DNA of 64,000 nt from Rhynchospora pubera. Lineage: Eukaryota > Streptophyta > Magnoliopsida > Poales > Cyperaceae. Below the pieces are notes generated by a model, which was given only the letters and a program-made list of their open reading frames with translations, had not been told where the DNA came from and made no database searches. Numbering within the stretch: the stretch's first letter is position 1; every line of letters starts with the position of its first letter. A program made the translations under genes and the position numbers. Location of the stretch: NCBI GenBank assembly GCA_028095005.1, contig CM051460.1:113185039-113249038 (forward strand). Direction: 5' to 3'. Below are positions 12,825 through 27,200 of the stretch, piece after piece.

Positions 12825-13711
12825 AATAATGAGTCAATGATTTTATTTTAATTTTTTTAACTTTTGCGCTGACTGCTAGTCGCATTATTAAATTATAAAA
12901 TAAAACGAGTGGATCCACAGGTCAAATTTAAATTTGATATAATATGGGACAAATGAAGATATTCGCTAGCTTGCCATTCCTATCATTTTATAACGGTATA
13001 TTAATTAAAAAGAAAATAAATAACTTAGAAGCAAAGAAGTACTTCGTAGACATGAAGTAGTAGTGACTGGTCACTAGGTCATTTAATTAATTAATTAATT
13101 ATACATCGAAAATTAAACCAGAGTTGATATACACCGTCAAAACTATTTTCTGTCACGCTTTTCTCTCTCTATGTGACCGTGTCTTCCTCTTTTCGCTTTT
13201 TCTCCTCCCTTCTCTTACCCTTCTTTTTCATTTTTTCTGATGCGCTCTCTCCTCTCCCTCTCCGTATTTTTTCTCCTCCCTTGTATCTTTTCTCTGTCCT
13301 AATTGTTTTTTCATGCATCTCTCTTTTTTAAGAAAAACACTTGCAGCAACAATGCGAACACTTACAACAACAAAATGAAGAGACATGAATATTAGTTGTT
13401 AAATAAAGAAACAAATACAACAAACAAAGTAAATATTTACAACAATAAACTAAACATATATACAAATTTTTAAGTAAAAAATAAATGATCGTATTTCATA
13501 TACAAAGTGAACATATATAACAACATAGCTAAATAACATATACACATATTGGAAACTTTTTTAGTATTGCTGACTTAATAGACAAGACTATTTGTTATAA
13601 CTAAATGAAGAATTACATCTATTAGATACTCATTTAGTACACTAGAATGAATAAATATTAGATACTTCTTTGTTATAACAAAAGAATATTTATGCATCTT
13701 AAGTAAGATGA
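12825..13711. other. Intergenic, low-complexity stretch
   Basis: No gene seen. It contains (TTAA)n near 13082-13103, a pyrimidine-rich stretch (about 13150-13335, TCTCTCTC, CCTCCCTTCTC) and AT-rich sequence with repeats such as ATTAGATAC. Nothing functional can be assigned. Confidence 0.5.
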
Positions 13712-14276
13712 GAATATATTTTTTATCTTACTTATTCAAAATAATTGGATTATACGTAGTAATTAAGATACTATAATGTGCAAATAATGCAAATTTTGAC
13801 TATCATTTGAACATTTCAAGCGATTTTGCATTCATTTTAAGTCATTTGATCACAATAATCTAAATTTAAGCTCTTTATATAGTCTAGAATATGTTTTTTT
13901 ATCTTACCTATTCAAAATGATTTGATTGTACATAGTAATTAAGCATATAATGAGCAAATAATGCAAATTCTTATTATCATTTGAGTATTTCAAGTGATTT
14001 TACAGCCATTTTGAGACATTTGATCACAATAATCTGGATTTAAAATATTCATATAGGATAGAATATGTTTCTGATCTTACATATTCAAAATAATCGGATT
14101 ATACATACTAATTATGCATATAATGTGCAAATAATGCAAATTTTGACAATCATTTGAGCATTTCAAGCGATTTTTGCATTCATTTGGAGTCATTTGATCA
14201 CAATAATTTAAATTTAAGCTCTTCGTACAGTCTAGAATATATTTGTGATCTTACTTATTAAAAATGATTGGATTAT
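13712..14276 (-). repeat. Satellite monomers in inverted orientation (about 3 copies)
   Basis: Reverse complement of the monomer that makes up 15238-34346: for example GTCATTTGATCACAATAATC and TGCAAATAATGCAAAT recur about every 170-190 bases. The copies are more diverged than those of the main array, as expected at an array edge. They end abruptly at the retrotransposon fragment that follows. Confidence 0.88.
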
Positions 14277-15237
14277 GGGACATTTCTTTTCATGCCATTC
14301 AAAAGTTTCAAGTTTGTGTGTTTTGCCACTCTGGAAGGAATATTCCATGATAATTACAATGTGTGTATCCCAATTGTGTACTCAGACTAATAATTAACCT
14401 TCCTTTGTTCTTTAAATTTTAAGATGGTATTTTCTACTAGTTTTGGTGTAACCTCACATCACCGTGTTTATCCGCGATCTTTCCTCACTCATTAAGTACT
14501 GCACGACATGATGATTTTTTAGTTTTTTTCAAAAACTTTTAAAAATCCCAATCTTTAAATTAATATTTCAAGGTTAATTAACTATTAATTATTATCTTAT
14601 TTTCAAGTTATGAACAATTTTTAGTGATTTAGTATAATCTTTCCCTAATTGCCTACCTAGAATATAAAGAAACTTAGAAAGCCATAAATAATATTAAAAA
14701 TAAACATTGCTCTGATACCAAAGTGAAAACAGATTGATCGATTTTGAAACTTTGGATTACAAAGAATGCTGGTTTGAAAGATTTTTATTGATAGTAGTAA
14801 AGTTACAAGAAAAGAAGTAAGATTTTAGAGTTTTTCTTTGTGCCTTACAACTTCTGAATAACACACATTTGTAGGGACTAAGGCTTGGCGTCTTAATAAT
14901 GCATTGAGTGCTCGTTGGGCCCCCATCCTTATGCAATTATTTAGATTCAAAATGTCATTGTCACCCACTTAAAGAAAAGATGCGCACCGACACTCCTAGT
15001 GCAATATGAAAATGAAATAAAAGAGAGCACTACCTCAGTGAAGTCCAAAAAAACAAGGCGCACTAACCAATAATGCGCATAAAGATGCACCAAATGGCGG
15101 ACTAAAAACACACTGATACAATTATTACACACCAGCACCATATTATATGGATAAAGGTGCTTTAGAAAAGAAAAAAGAAAAGGTGCCCACGCCAACCTCC
15201 ATTATTGGGTGAAAATCAAAATTTAGTTTGGTTGACA
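14277..15237 (-). mobile_element. Truncated Ty1/copia 5' end: LTR (14724-15237) and primer-binding site
   Basis: On the minus strand a putative LTR runs from TGTCAACCAAAC (ending 15237) to TGTTTTCA (14724). It is followed by CTTTGGTATCAGAGC (about 14709-14723), the initiator-methionine tRNA primer-binding site common in plant copia elements. About 440 bases of interior remain before the element meets inverted satellite at 14276; there is no gag or pol. The right LTR edge abuts direct-orientation satellite. LTR borders are inferred from TG/CA ends and the primer site, as no second LTR is present. Confidence 0.65.
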
Positions 15238-18200
15238 ACTTTTTGAATTAATAAGATATGAATCATATTCTCGACAGTATAAACGGATTAAATGTAGATT
15301 ATTTTGATGAAATAACTTAGAATAAACTCACAAAAAAATAAATGCTCAAATGATACTCAGAATTGCATCATTTGCACTTTATATGCGTAATTACAATGTA
15401 AAATCTAATCTTTTTAAATTAAAAAGATGTGAATCAAACTCTACACAATATAAAAATTTTAAATGTAGATTATTGTGATGAAATGACTTAAAATGAATGA
15501 AGAAACGATTGAAATGCTCAAATGAAACTCAGAATTGCAATATTTGCACTTTATATGCGTAATTACTATGTATAATCCAATCTTTTTAATAAATAAGATA
15601 TGAATCATATTGTAGACAGTATAAAGGGTTTAAATGTAGATTATTGCAATGAAACCAATTAGAATGAATGCAGAAACGATTGAAATGCTCAAATGATACT
15701 CACAATTGCATTATATGCACTTTATATGCGTAATTACTATGTATAATCCAATCTATTTGAATAAAATAAGATATATATCTTATTATAGACAGAATAAAGA
15801 GTTTAAATTTAGATTATTGCGACAAAATGACTAAGAATGAATACAGAAACGATTGAAATGCTCAAATAATACTCAGAATTGCAGTATTTGCACTTTATAT
15901 GCAAAATTAGTATGTATAATAAAATCTCTTTACATTAAAAAGATATGAATCATATTCTAGACAGTATAAAGGGTTTAAATATAGATTATTCCGATGAAAT
16001 GAACTAGAATGGATGCAGAAATGATTGAAATGCTCAACTAATACTCAGAATTCCACAATTTGCAATTTATATGCGAAATTATCATGTACAATCCAATCTT
16101 TTAGAATAAATAACATATGAAACATATTCTATACAGTATAAAGAGTTTAAATGTAGATTATTGTGATAAAATAAATTAAAATGAATTCAGAAACAATTGA
16201 AATGCTCAAACGATGCTTAGAATTGAATTTTTGCAGTTTATATGCGTAATTATAATGTATAATCCAATGTTTTTGAATAAATAACAAATGAATCATATTC
16301 TAGAAAGTATAAAGAGTTTAAATGTAGATTATTGTGATCAAATGACTTAGAACGAATGCAGAAACGATTGAAATGCTCAGAATTGCATTATTTTGCACTT
16401 TATAAGTGTAATTAGTAATTACCTCGTATAATTCAATATTTTTGAATAAATAACATAGGAATCATATTCTAGACAGTATAAAGAGTTTAAATGTAGATTA
16501 TTGTGATGAAGTGACTTAGAATGAATCCAGAAATGATTGAAATGCTCAAACGATGCTCAGAATTGGATCATTTGCACTTTATAGGCGTAATTACCATGTA
16601 TAATTCAATCTTATCGAATAAATAACAAATGAATCATATTCTAGATAGCATAAAGAGTTTAAATGTAGATTATTGTGATCAAATGACTTCGAATGAATCC
16701 AGAAACGATAGAAGGGCAAAAACGACGCTCAGAATTGCATTATTTGCACTTTATATGTGTAATTACCTTGTATAATCCAATATTTTTGAATAAATAACAT
16801 AGAAATCATATTCTAGACAGTATAAAGAGTTTAAATGTAGATTATTGTTATCAAATGACTTAGAATGAATCTAGAAACAATTGAAATGCTCAAACGAGAA
16901 TTAAATTATTTGCACTTCATACGAGTACTTACCATGTATAATCCAGTCTTCTTTATTAAATAACATACAAATCATATGTCAGACAGTAAAAAGAGTTTAA
17001 ACGTTGATTCTCTTTGATTAAATGTCTTAGAATGAAACCAGAAACGATTGAAATGCTCAAACGATGCTCAGAATTGCATTATTTGCCATTTATATGAGTA
17101 ATGACCATATATAATCCAATATTTTTGAATAAGTAACAAATGAATCATATTCTAGACAGTATAAAGAGTTTAAAAATGCAGATTATTGTGATCAAATGAC
17201 TTAGAATGAATCCAGAAACAATTGAATTGCTCAAACGATGCTCAGAATTGTATTATTTGCACTTTATATGCGTAATTACCATGTATAATCAAGTCTTTTT
17301 GATAAAATAACATACGAATGTTATTCTAGACACTATAGAGAGTTTAAATGTAGATTATTGTGACCAAAAGATTTAGAATGGATCTAGAAACGATTGAAAG
17401 GATCAAACGATGCTCAGAATTGCATTATTTGTACTTTATATGAATAATTACCATCTATAATCCAATATTTTTGAATAAATTACAGATGAATCATATTCTA
17501 GACAGTATAAAAAGTTGAAATGCAGATCATCTTAATCAAATGACTTAGAATGAATTCAGAAACGATTGAAATGCTCAAACGATGCTCGGAATTGCATTAT
17601 TTTGCATTTTATATGCGTAAGTACCTTGTATAATCCAATATTTTTGAATAAATAACATTTAAATTATATTCTAGACAGTATAAAGAGTTTAAATGAAGAT
17701 TATTGTGATGAGATGACTTAGAATCAATTCAGAAACGATTTAAATGCTCAAACATTGCTAAAAATTGCATTATTTGCACTTTATAGACGCAATTACCATG
17801 TATAATTCAATCTTTGGAAAAAAATAATAAACAGATCATATTCTAGATAGCGTAAAGAGTTTAAATATGGATTATTGTTATCAAATGATTTAGAATGAAT
17901 TCAGAAACGATTGAAAGGCTAAAACGACGCATGGAATTTCATTATTTGCACTTTATAAGCGTGATTAACTTGTATAATCCAATATTTTGGAATAAATAAC
18001 ATAGGAATCATATTCTGGACAGTATAAAGAGTTTAAATGTAGATTATTGTTATCAAATGACTTGTAATGAATCCAGAAATAATTGAATGCTCAAAGGAGA
18101 ATGGAATTATTTGCACTTCATAAGAGTAATTACCATGTATAATCTAGTCTTTTTGATTAAATAACATACAGAACATATTTTAGACAGTATAAAAGATTTA

Positions 18201-21200
18201 AATGTAGATTATCTTGATCAAATGACTTAGAATGAATCCAGAAATGATTGAAATGCTCAAACGATGCTCAGAATTGCATAATTTGCACTTTTATATGCGT
18301 AATTACAATGTATAATCCACTATTTTTGTATAAATTACATATAAATCATATTCTAGATAGTATAAAGAGTTTAAATGTGGATTATCTTTATCAAATGACT
18401 TATAATGAATCCATAAACGATTGAAAAGATCAAACGATGCTCAGAATTACATTACATGCAGTTTATATGTGTAATTACCATTTAAAATCGTATCTTTTTG
18501 TATAAATAACATTTGAATCATATTCTAGAAAGTATAAAGAGTTCAAATGTAGATTATTAAGATCAAATGACTTAGAATGAATCTAGATATGACTGAAAGG
18601 ATCAAACGATGCTTAGAATTACAATATTTGCACTCTATATGGGTAATTACCAAGTATAATCCAATATTTTTTTAATGACTAACATATGAATTACATTTTA
18701 GACAGAATAAATAGTTTTTATATATATTATTGTGATCAAATGACTTACAGTGAATCCAAAAACGATTGAAATGCTCATATGATGCTCAGAATTGCATTAT
18801 TTGTGATTTATATGCATAATTACCATGTATAATCCAATCTTTTTGAATAAATAACATATGAATCATATTCTAGATAGTGTAAAGAGTTTATACGTAGATT
18901 ATTTTGATCAAATGAATTAGAATGGATCCATAAACGATTTAAAGGATCAAACGATGCTCAAAATTGCATTATTTGCTCTTTATATGCGTAATTACCATGT
19001 ATAATCCAATATTTTTGAATAAATGACATATGAATCATATTCTAGACAGTATAAAGAGTTTAAATGTAGATTGTTGTGATCAAATAACTTACAATGAATC
19101 CAGAAACTATTGCAATACTCAGCTCAGAATTGCATTACTTGCACTTTATATGCGCAATTACCATGTATCATATAATCCAATCTTTATGAATAAATGACAT
19201 ATCAATCATCTTCTAGACAGTGTGACTTTATATGTTGATTATTGTGATCAAATCACTTAGAATTAATCCAGAAACGATTGAAAGGATCAAACGATCCTCA
19301 GAAGTGCATTATTTGCATTTTATATGGGTAATAACCATGTATAATCCAATATTTTTGAATAAATGACATATCAATCATATTCTAGACGGTGTGAGTTTAT
19401 ATGTTGATTATTGTGATCAAATGACTTAGAATGAATCCATAAACTATTGAATGGACCAAACGATGCTCAAAATTGCCTTATTTGCACTTCATATAGGTAA
19501 TTACCATGTATAATTAAATATTTTTTAATAAATAACTTATGAATCTTATTCTAAACAGTATAAAGATTATTTTGATCAAATGACTAAGAATTAATCTAGA
19601 AACGATTGTAAATGCTCAAATGATACTTAGAATTGAATTTTTGCACTTTATATGCGTTATTACCATTTATAATCCAATCTTTTGAATAATTAAAAAATGA
19701 ATCATATTCTAGGCATTATAAAGAGTATAAGTGTGGATTTTCTTGATCAAATGACTGAGAATAAATCCAAAAACGATTAACAGCTCAAACGGTGCTCAGA
19801 ATTTCATTATTTGCACTCTATATCCAATATTTTGAATAAATAATATGTGAATTATATTCTAGGCAGTATAAAGAGTTTAAATGTAGATTATTGTTATCAA
19901 ATGACCCCGAATAAATCCAGAAATGATTGAAATGCTCAGAAATGCATTATTTGCACTTTACATGGGTAATTACCTTGTATAATCCAATATTTTTGAATAA
20001 ATAACATATGAATCATATTCTTGACAGTATAAAGAGTTTAAATGCAGATTATTGTTATCAAATGACTTATAATGAATCCAGAAATGATTGAAATACTCAA
20101 ACAAGAATTGAATTATTTGCATTTTATATGCGTAATTACCATGTATAATCCAATCTTTTTGAATAAATAACAAATGAATCATATTATAGACAGTATAAAG
20201 AGTTTAAATGTAGATTACCTTGATCAAATGACTTAGAATAAATCCTGAAACGATTGACGTACTCAAAGGATGCTTTGAATTGAATTATTAGCACTTTATA
20301 GTAATTAGCATGTATAATCCAATCTTTTTGAATAAATAACATATAAATCATATTTTAGACAGTATCAAGAGTTTAAATGTAGATTATCTTGATCAAATGA
20401 TTTAGAATGAATCAAGAAATTATTGAAAAGTTCAAATGAAGCTTAGAATTGCAATATTTGCACTTTATATACGTCATTATCATGTATAATTCAATATTTT
20501 TAAATAAATAACATATGAATCATATTCTTGACCGTATAAATAGTTTAAATGCAGATTATTGTGATCAAATTACTTAGAATGAATCCAGAATCGAGTGAAA
20601 TGCTCAAACGATGCTTAGAATTGAATTATTGCACTTTATATGAGTAATTACCATGTATAATCCAATATTTTAGAACAAATAACATATGAATCATATTTTT
20701 GACAGTATAAAGAGTTTAAATGTAGATTATCTTGATCGAATGACTTATAATGAATTCAGAAATAATTGAAATGCTTATATGATGCTCAGAATTGCATAAT
20801 TTGCATTTTATATGCATATTTCTCTTGTATAATCCAATATTTTTGAATAAATAACATATGAATAATATTCTAGACAGTATAATAGTTTAAATGTACATTA
20901 TCTTGATCAAATGACTTAGAATGAATCCAGAAACGATAGAAATGCACAAACGATGCTCAGAATTGCATTATTTGCACTTTATATGCGTAATTACCATGTA
21001 CAATCCAATCTTTTTGTATAAATAACATATGAATCATATTTTAGACAGTATAAAGAGTTTAAATGTAGATTATCTTGATCAAATAACTTAGAATGAATCC
21101 AGAAACTATTGAAATGCACAAACGATGCTCAGCATTGCGTTATTTGTAATTTATATGCGTAATTATCATGTATAATCCAATATTTTTGTTCAAATAACAT

Positions 21201-24200
21201 ATGAATTATATTCTAGACAGTATAAAGAGCCTTAAACGTAGATTATTGTGATAACATAACTTAGAATCAATCCAGAAATGATTGAAAGGATCAAACGATG
21301 TTCAGAATTGCATTCTTTGCACTTTATATGCGTAATTACCATGTATAAACCATTACTTTTGAATAAATAACATATGAATCATATTCTAGACAGAATAAAG
21401 AGTTTAAATGTAGATTATTGTGATCAAATGACTTAGAATAAACCCAGAAATGATTGAAATGCTCAAACGGCGCTCGGAATTGCATTATTTACACTTTATA
21501 TACCTAATTACCTTGTATAATCCAATCTTTTTGAATAACTAACAAATGAATAATATTCTAGACAGTATAGTGAGTCTAAATATATATTATCTCGATCAAA
21601 TGACTTAGAATGAATCCAAAAATGAATGAAATGCTCAAATGAGTCTCAGAATTGAATTATTTGCATTTTATATGCGTAATTATCTTGTATAATCTAATAT
21701 TTTTGAATAAATAATATATGAGTCATATTCTAAACAATATAAAAGGTTTAAATATAGATTGTCTTGATCAAATGACTTAAAATGAATCCAGATATGATTG
21801 AAATGCTGAAACGATGCTCAGAATTGCATTATTTGCACTTTATATGCGTATGTACCATGTATAATCCAATACTTTTGAACAAATGACATACAAATCATAT
21901 TATAGACAATATAACGAGTATAAGTTTAAATTATCTTATCCAAATGACTTATAATGAATCCAGAAACGATTGAATTGTTCAAACAGTGCTCGAAATTGTA
22001 TTATTTGCACTTTTTATGCGTAATTACCATGTATAATTCAATCTTTTTGGATAAATAACAATTTAAATCATATTATGGACAGTGTAAAGAGTTTATAAGT
22101 TTATTATTGTGATCCAGTGACTTAGAATGAATCCAGAAACGATTGAAAGGATCAAACGATGCTGATAATTGCATTATTTGCACTTTATATAGGTAATTAC
22201 CATGTATAATCCATTATTTTTGAGTAAATAAGATCATATTGTCGACAGTATAAAGAGTTTAAATGTAGATTATTGTGATCAAATGACTTAGAAAGAATCC
22301 AGAAACGATTTAAATGCTCAAAAGATGCTTAGAATTGAATTATTTACAATTTATAAACGTAATTACCATTTATAATCAAATATTTTTGTATAAATAACTT
22401 ATAAATCATATTCTAGACAGTATAAAGAGTTTAATATAGATAATGTTGATCAAATGAGTTAGAATGAATCCAGAAACGTTGAAATACTTAAATGATTCTC
22501 AGAATTGCATTATTTGCACTATATATAGGTAATTAGCATTTATAATCCATTATCTTTTGTATAAATAGCAAAGGAAACATATTCTAGACAGCATAAAGAG
22601 TTTAAATTTAGATTATCTTGATCAAATGACTTAGAATGAATCCAGAAATGATTGAAATGCTCAAATGATGCTCAGAATTGAATTATTTGCACTTTATATA
22701 GATAATTACCATGTATAATCCATTATTTTTGAGTAAATAACATATGAAACATATTGTAGACAGTATAAAGAGATTAAGTTTAGTTGATTGTGATCAAATG
22801 ACTTAGAATGAATCCCGAAATGATTGAAATGCTCAAACGAGGCTTAGAATTGAATTATTTACAATTTATATGCGTAATTACCATTTATAATCCAATCTTT
22901 TTGTATAAATAACTTATGAATCATATTATAGACAGCATAAAAAGTTACAATTATCTTGATCAAATGACTTTGAATGAATCCAGAAATGTTTAAATGTTTA
23001 AATGATTCTCAGAATTGCATTATTTGCACTATATATAGGTAATTTGCATTTATAATCCAATCTTGTTTTATAAATAACATATGAATCATATTCTAGACAG
23101 TATAAAGAGTTTAAATGTTGATTATGTTGATCAAATGACATTGAATGAATCCAGAAACGTTGAAATGCTTAAACAATATTCAGAATTGCATTATTTGCAC
23201 TATATGTAGGTAATTTGCATTCATAATCCAATCTTTTTGTTTAAATAACATAGGAATCATATTCTAGAAAGTATAAAGAGTTTAAATGTAGATTATCTTG
23301 ATCAAATGACTTAGAATGAATCCATTAATGATTGAAAAGATCAAACGATACCCAGAATTGCATTATTTGCACTTTCTATGCATAATTACAATATGTAATC
23401 CAATACTTTTTAATAAATATCATATGAATCATATTCTGGACAGTATAAAATGTTTAAATGTAGATTATCTTGATCACATGACTTAGAATAAATCCAGAAA
23501 AGATTGAAATGTTCAAACGATGCTCAGCATTGCGTTATTTGTACTTTGTATGAGTAATCTTGTATAATCCAATATTTTTGTTTAAATAACATATGAATTA
23601 TATTCTAGGCAGTATAAAGAGTTTAAATGCAAATTATTGTGATCAAATTACTTAGAATGAATCCAGAAACGATTGAAAAGGATCAAATGATGCTCAGAAT
23701 TGCATTCTTTGCACTTTATATGCGTAATTACCATGTATATTCAATTATTTGTGAATAAATAACTTATGAATCATACTCTAGACAGAACAAAGAGTTTAAA
23801 TGTAGATAATTGTGATCAGATGACTTAGAAGGAACCAAGAAATGATAGAAATGCTCAAGCAGTGCTCAGAATTACATTATTTGCCATTTTTATGTGTAGT
23901 TATCTTGTATAATCCATTCTTTTTGTATAAATAACATATCAATCATATTCTAGACAGTATAAAGTGTTTAAATGCAGATTATTGTGATTAAATTACTTAG
24001 AATGAATCCATAAACAATTTAAATGCTTAAACGATGCTTAGAATTGAATTGTTGCACTTTTTATGCGTAATTACAATGTATAATCCAATATTTTAAAATA
24101 AATAACATATGAATCATATGAATTGTTGCACTTTAAATGTAGATTATCTTGATCAAATGACTTAGAATGAATCCAGAAATGATTAAATACTCATATGATG

Positions 24201-27200
24201 CTCAGAATTGCATTATTTGCACTTTATATGCATATTTATCATGTATAATCCAATCTTTTACAATGAATAACATATGAATAATTGTCAGGACAGTATAAAG
24301 AGTTTAAATGTAAGTTATCTTGATCAAATGTTTTAGAATGAAACCAGAAACGACTGAATGGATCAAACGATGCTCAGAATTGCATTATTTGCACTTTAGA
24401 TAGGTAATTACCATGAATAATTCAATATATAGAGTAAATAACATATGAATCATATTGTAGATGGTATAAAGTGTTTAAATGTAGATTATTGTAATCAAAT
24501 AACTTAGAATGAATCCAGAAACATGGAAATGCTTAAACGATTATCAGAATTGCATTATTTGCACTTTATATGGATAATTACCATGTATAATCCAATCTTT
24601 TTGAATAAATAACATACGAATCATATTCTAGATAGTGTAAAGTGTTCATATGAAGATTATTTTGATCCAATGACTTAGAATGAATTCATAAACGATTGAA
24701 AGGATCAAACGATGCTGAGAATTGCATTATTTGCACTTTATATAAGTAATTACCATGTATAATCCATTACTTTTGAGTAAATAAGAAATGAATCATATTC
24801 TAGACAGTATAAAGAGTTTAAATGTAAATTATTGTGATCAAATGACTTAGCATGATTCCAGAAACAATTGAAATGCTCAAAGGATGCTTAGAATTGAATT
24901 ATTTGCAATTTATATGTGTAATTACCATTTATAGTCCAATTGTTTTTATAAATAACTTATGAATCTTATTCTAGACAGTAGAATAAGTTTAAATGTAGAT
25001 TATCTTGATCAAATGAATTAGAATGAATCCAGAAATGAATGAAATGCTCAGAATTGAATTATTTGCACTTTATATACGTAATTATATTCTATAATCCAAT
25101 ATTTTTGAATAAATAACATATGAGTCATATTCTAGACAGTACAAAAGGTTTAAATGTAGATTATCTTGATCAAATGACTTAGAATGAATCGAGAAATGAT
25201 TGAAATGCTCAAACGATTTTCAGAATTGCATTATTTGCACTATATATAGGTAATTTGCATTCATAATCCAATATTTTTGTATCAATAACATAAGAATTGT
25301 ATTCTATACAGTATAAAGAGTTTAAATGTAGATTATCTTGATCAAATGACTTAGAATGAATCCATTAACAATTGAAAAGATCAAACGATGCCCAGAATTG
25401 CATTATTTGCACTTTATATGCGTAATTACAATGTATAATCTAATTCTTTTTAATAAATAGCATATGAATCATATTCTGGACAGTATAAAATGTTTAAATG
25501 TAGATTATCTTGATCAAATGACTTAGAATAAATCCAGAAACGATTGAAATGTTCAAACAATGCTCAGCAAAGCGTTATTTGCACTTTATATGCGTAATTG
25601 TCTTGTATAATCCAATATTTTTGTTTAAATAACATATGAATTATATTCTACACAGTATAAAGAAGTTTAAATGTAAATTATTGTGATCAAATAACTTAGA
25701 ATGAATTCAGAAATGATTGAAAGGATCAAAAGATGCTCAGAATTGCATTCTTTGCACTTTATATGCGTAATTACCTTGTATATTCCATTATTTTTGAATA
25801 AATAACTTATGAATCATATTCCAGACAGAATAAAGAGTTTAAATGTAGATAATTGTGATCAAATGACTGAAATGCTCAAGCGGTGCTCAGAATTACATTA
25901 TTTGCACTTTATATGCGTAATTATCGTGTACAATCCATTCTTTTTGTATAAATAACATATGAATCATATTCTAGACAGTATAAAGTGTTTAAATGCTGAT
26001 TATTGTGATCAAATTACTTAGAATGAATGCAGAACCGATTGAAATGCTCAAATGATGTTTAGAATTGAATTATTGCACTTTATATGCGTAATTACAATGT
26101 ATAATCCGATATTTTAGAATAAATAACATATGAATCATATTTTTGACAGTATAAAGTGTTTAAATGTAGATTATCCTGATCAAATGACTTAGAATGAATC
26201 CTGAAATGATTAAATGCTCATATGATGCTCAGAATTGCATTATTTGCATATTATATGCATATTTATCATGTATAATCCAATCTTTTTGAATGAATAACAT
26301 ATTAATAATGGTCAGGACAGTATAAAGAGTTTAAATGTAAGTTATCTTGATCAAATGTCTTAGAATGAAACCAGAAATGATTCAAAGGATCAAACGATGC
26401 TCAGAATTGCATTATTTGCACTTAATATAGGTAATTACCATGCATAATTCAATATTTTTGAGTAAATAACATATGAATCATTTCTAGACAGTATAAAGTG
26501 TTTAAATGTATGTAGATTATTGTAATAAACTGACTTAGAATGAATCCAGAAACGGTGAAATGCTTAAACGATTATTAGAATTGCATTATTTGCACTTTAT
26601 ATGGATAATTACCATGATTAATTCAATATTTTTGAATAAATAACATATGAATCATATTCTAGATAGTGTAAAGTGTTTATATGAAGATTATTTTGATCCA
26701 ATGACCTAAATGAATTCCTAAACGATTGAAAGGATCAAACGATGCTCAGAATTGCATTATTTTTACTTTATATGCGTAATTACAATGTACAATCCAATAT
26801 TTTTGAATAAATAACATATGAATCATATTCTAAACAGAATAAAGAGTGTAAATGAAGATTATTGTTATCAAATGAATTAGAATGAACCCGGAAAAAATTG
26901 AAATGATAAAACGGTGCTCAGAATTGCATTATTTACACTTTATATGCGTAATTACCATATATTCCAAAATTTCTGAATAAATAACATATGAATCACATTC
27001 CAGACAGTTTAATGAGTTTAAATATACATTACCTTGATCAAATGACTAAGAATGAATCCAGAAATGAATGAAATGCTGAAATGATGCTCAGAATTGAATT
27101 ATTTGCAATTTATATGCGTAATTATATTGTATAATCCAATATTTTTCAATAAATAACATATGAGTAATATTCTAAACAGTATAAAATGTTTAAATGTAGA

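Noticed and set aside
14947..15195. 82-codon minus-strand frame
   Set aside because: Lies within the inferred copia LTR and shows no domain.
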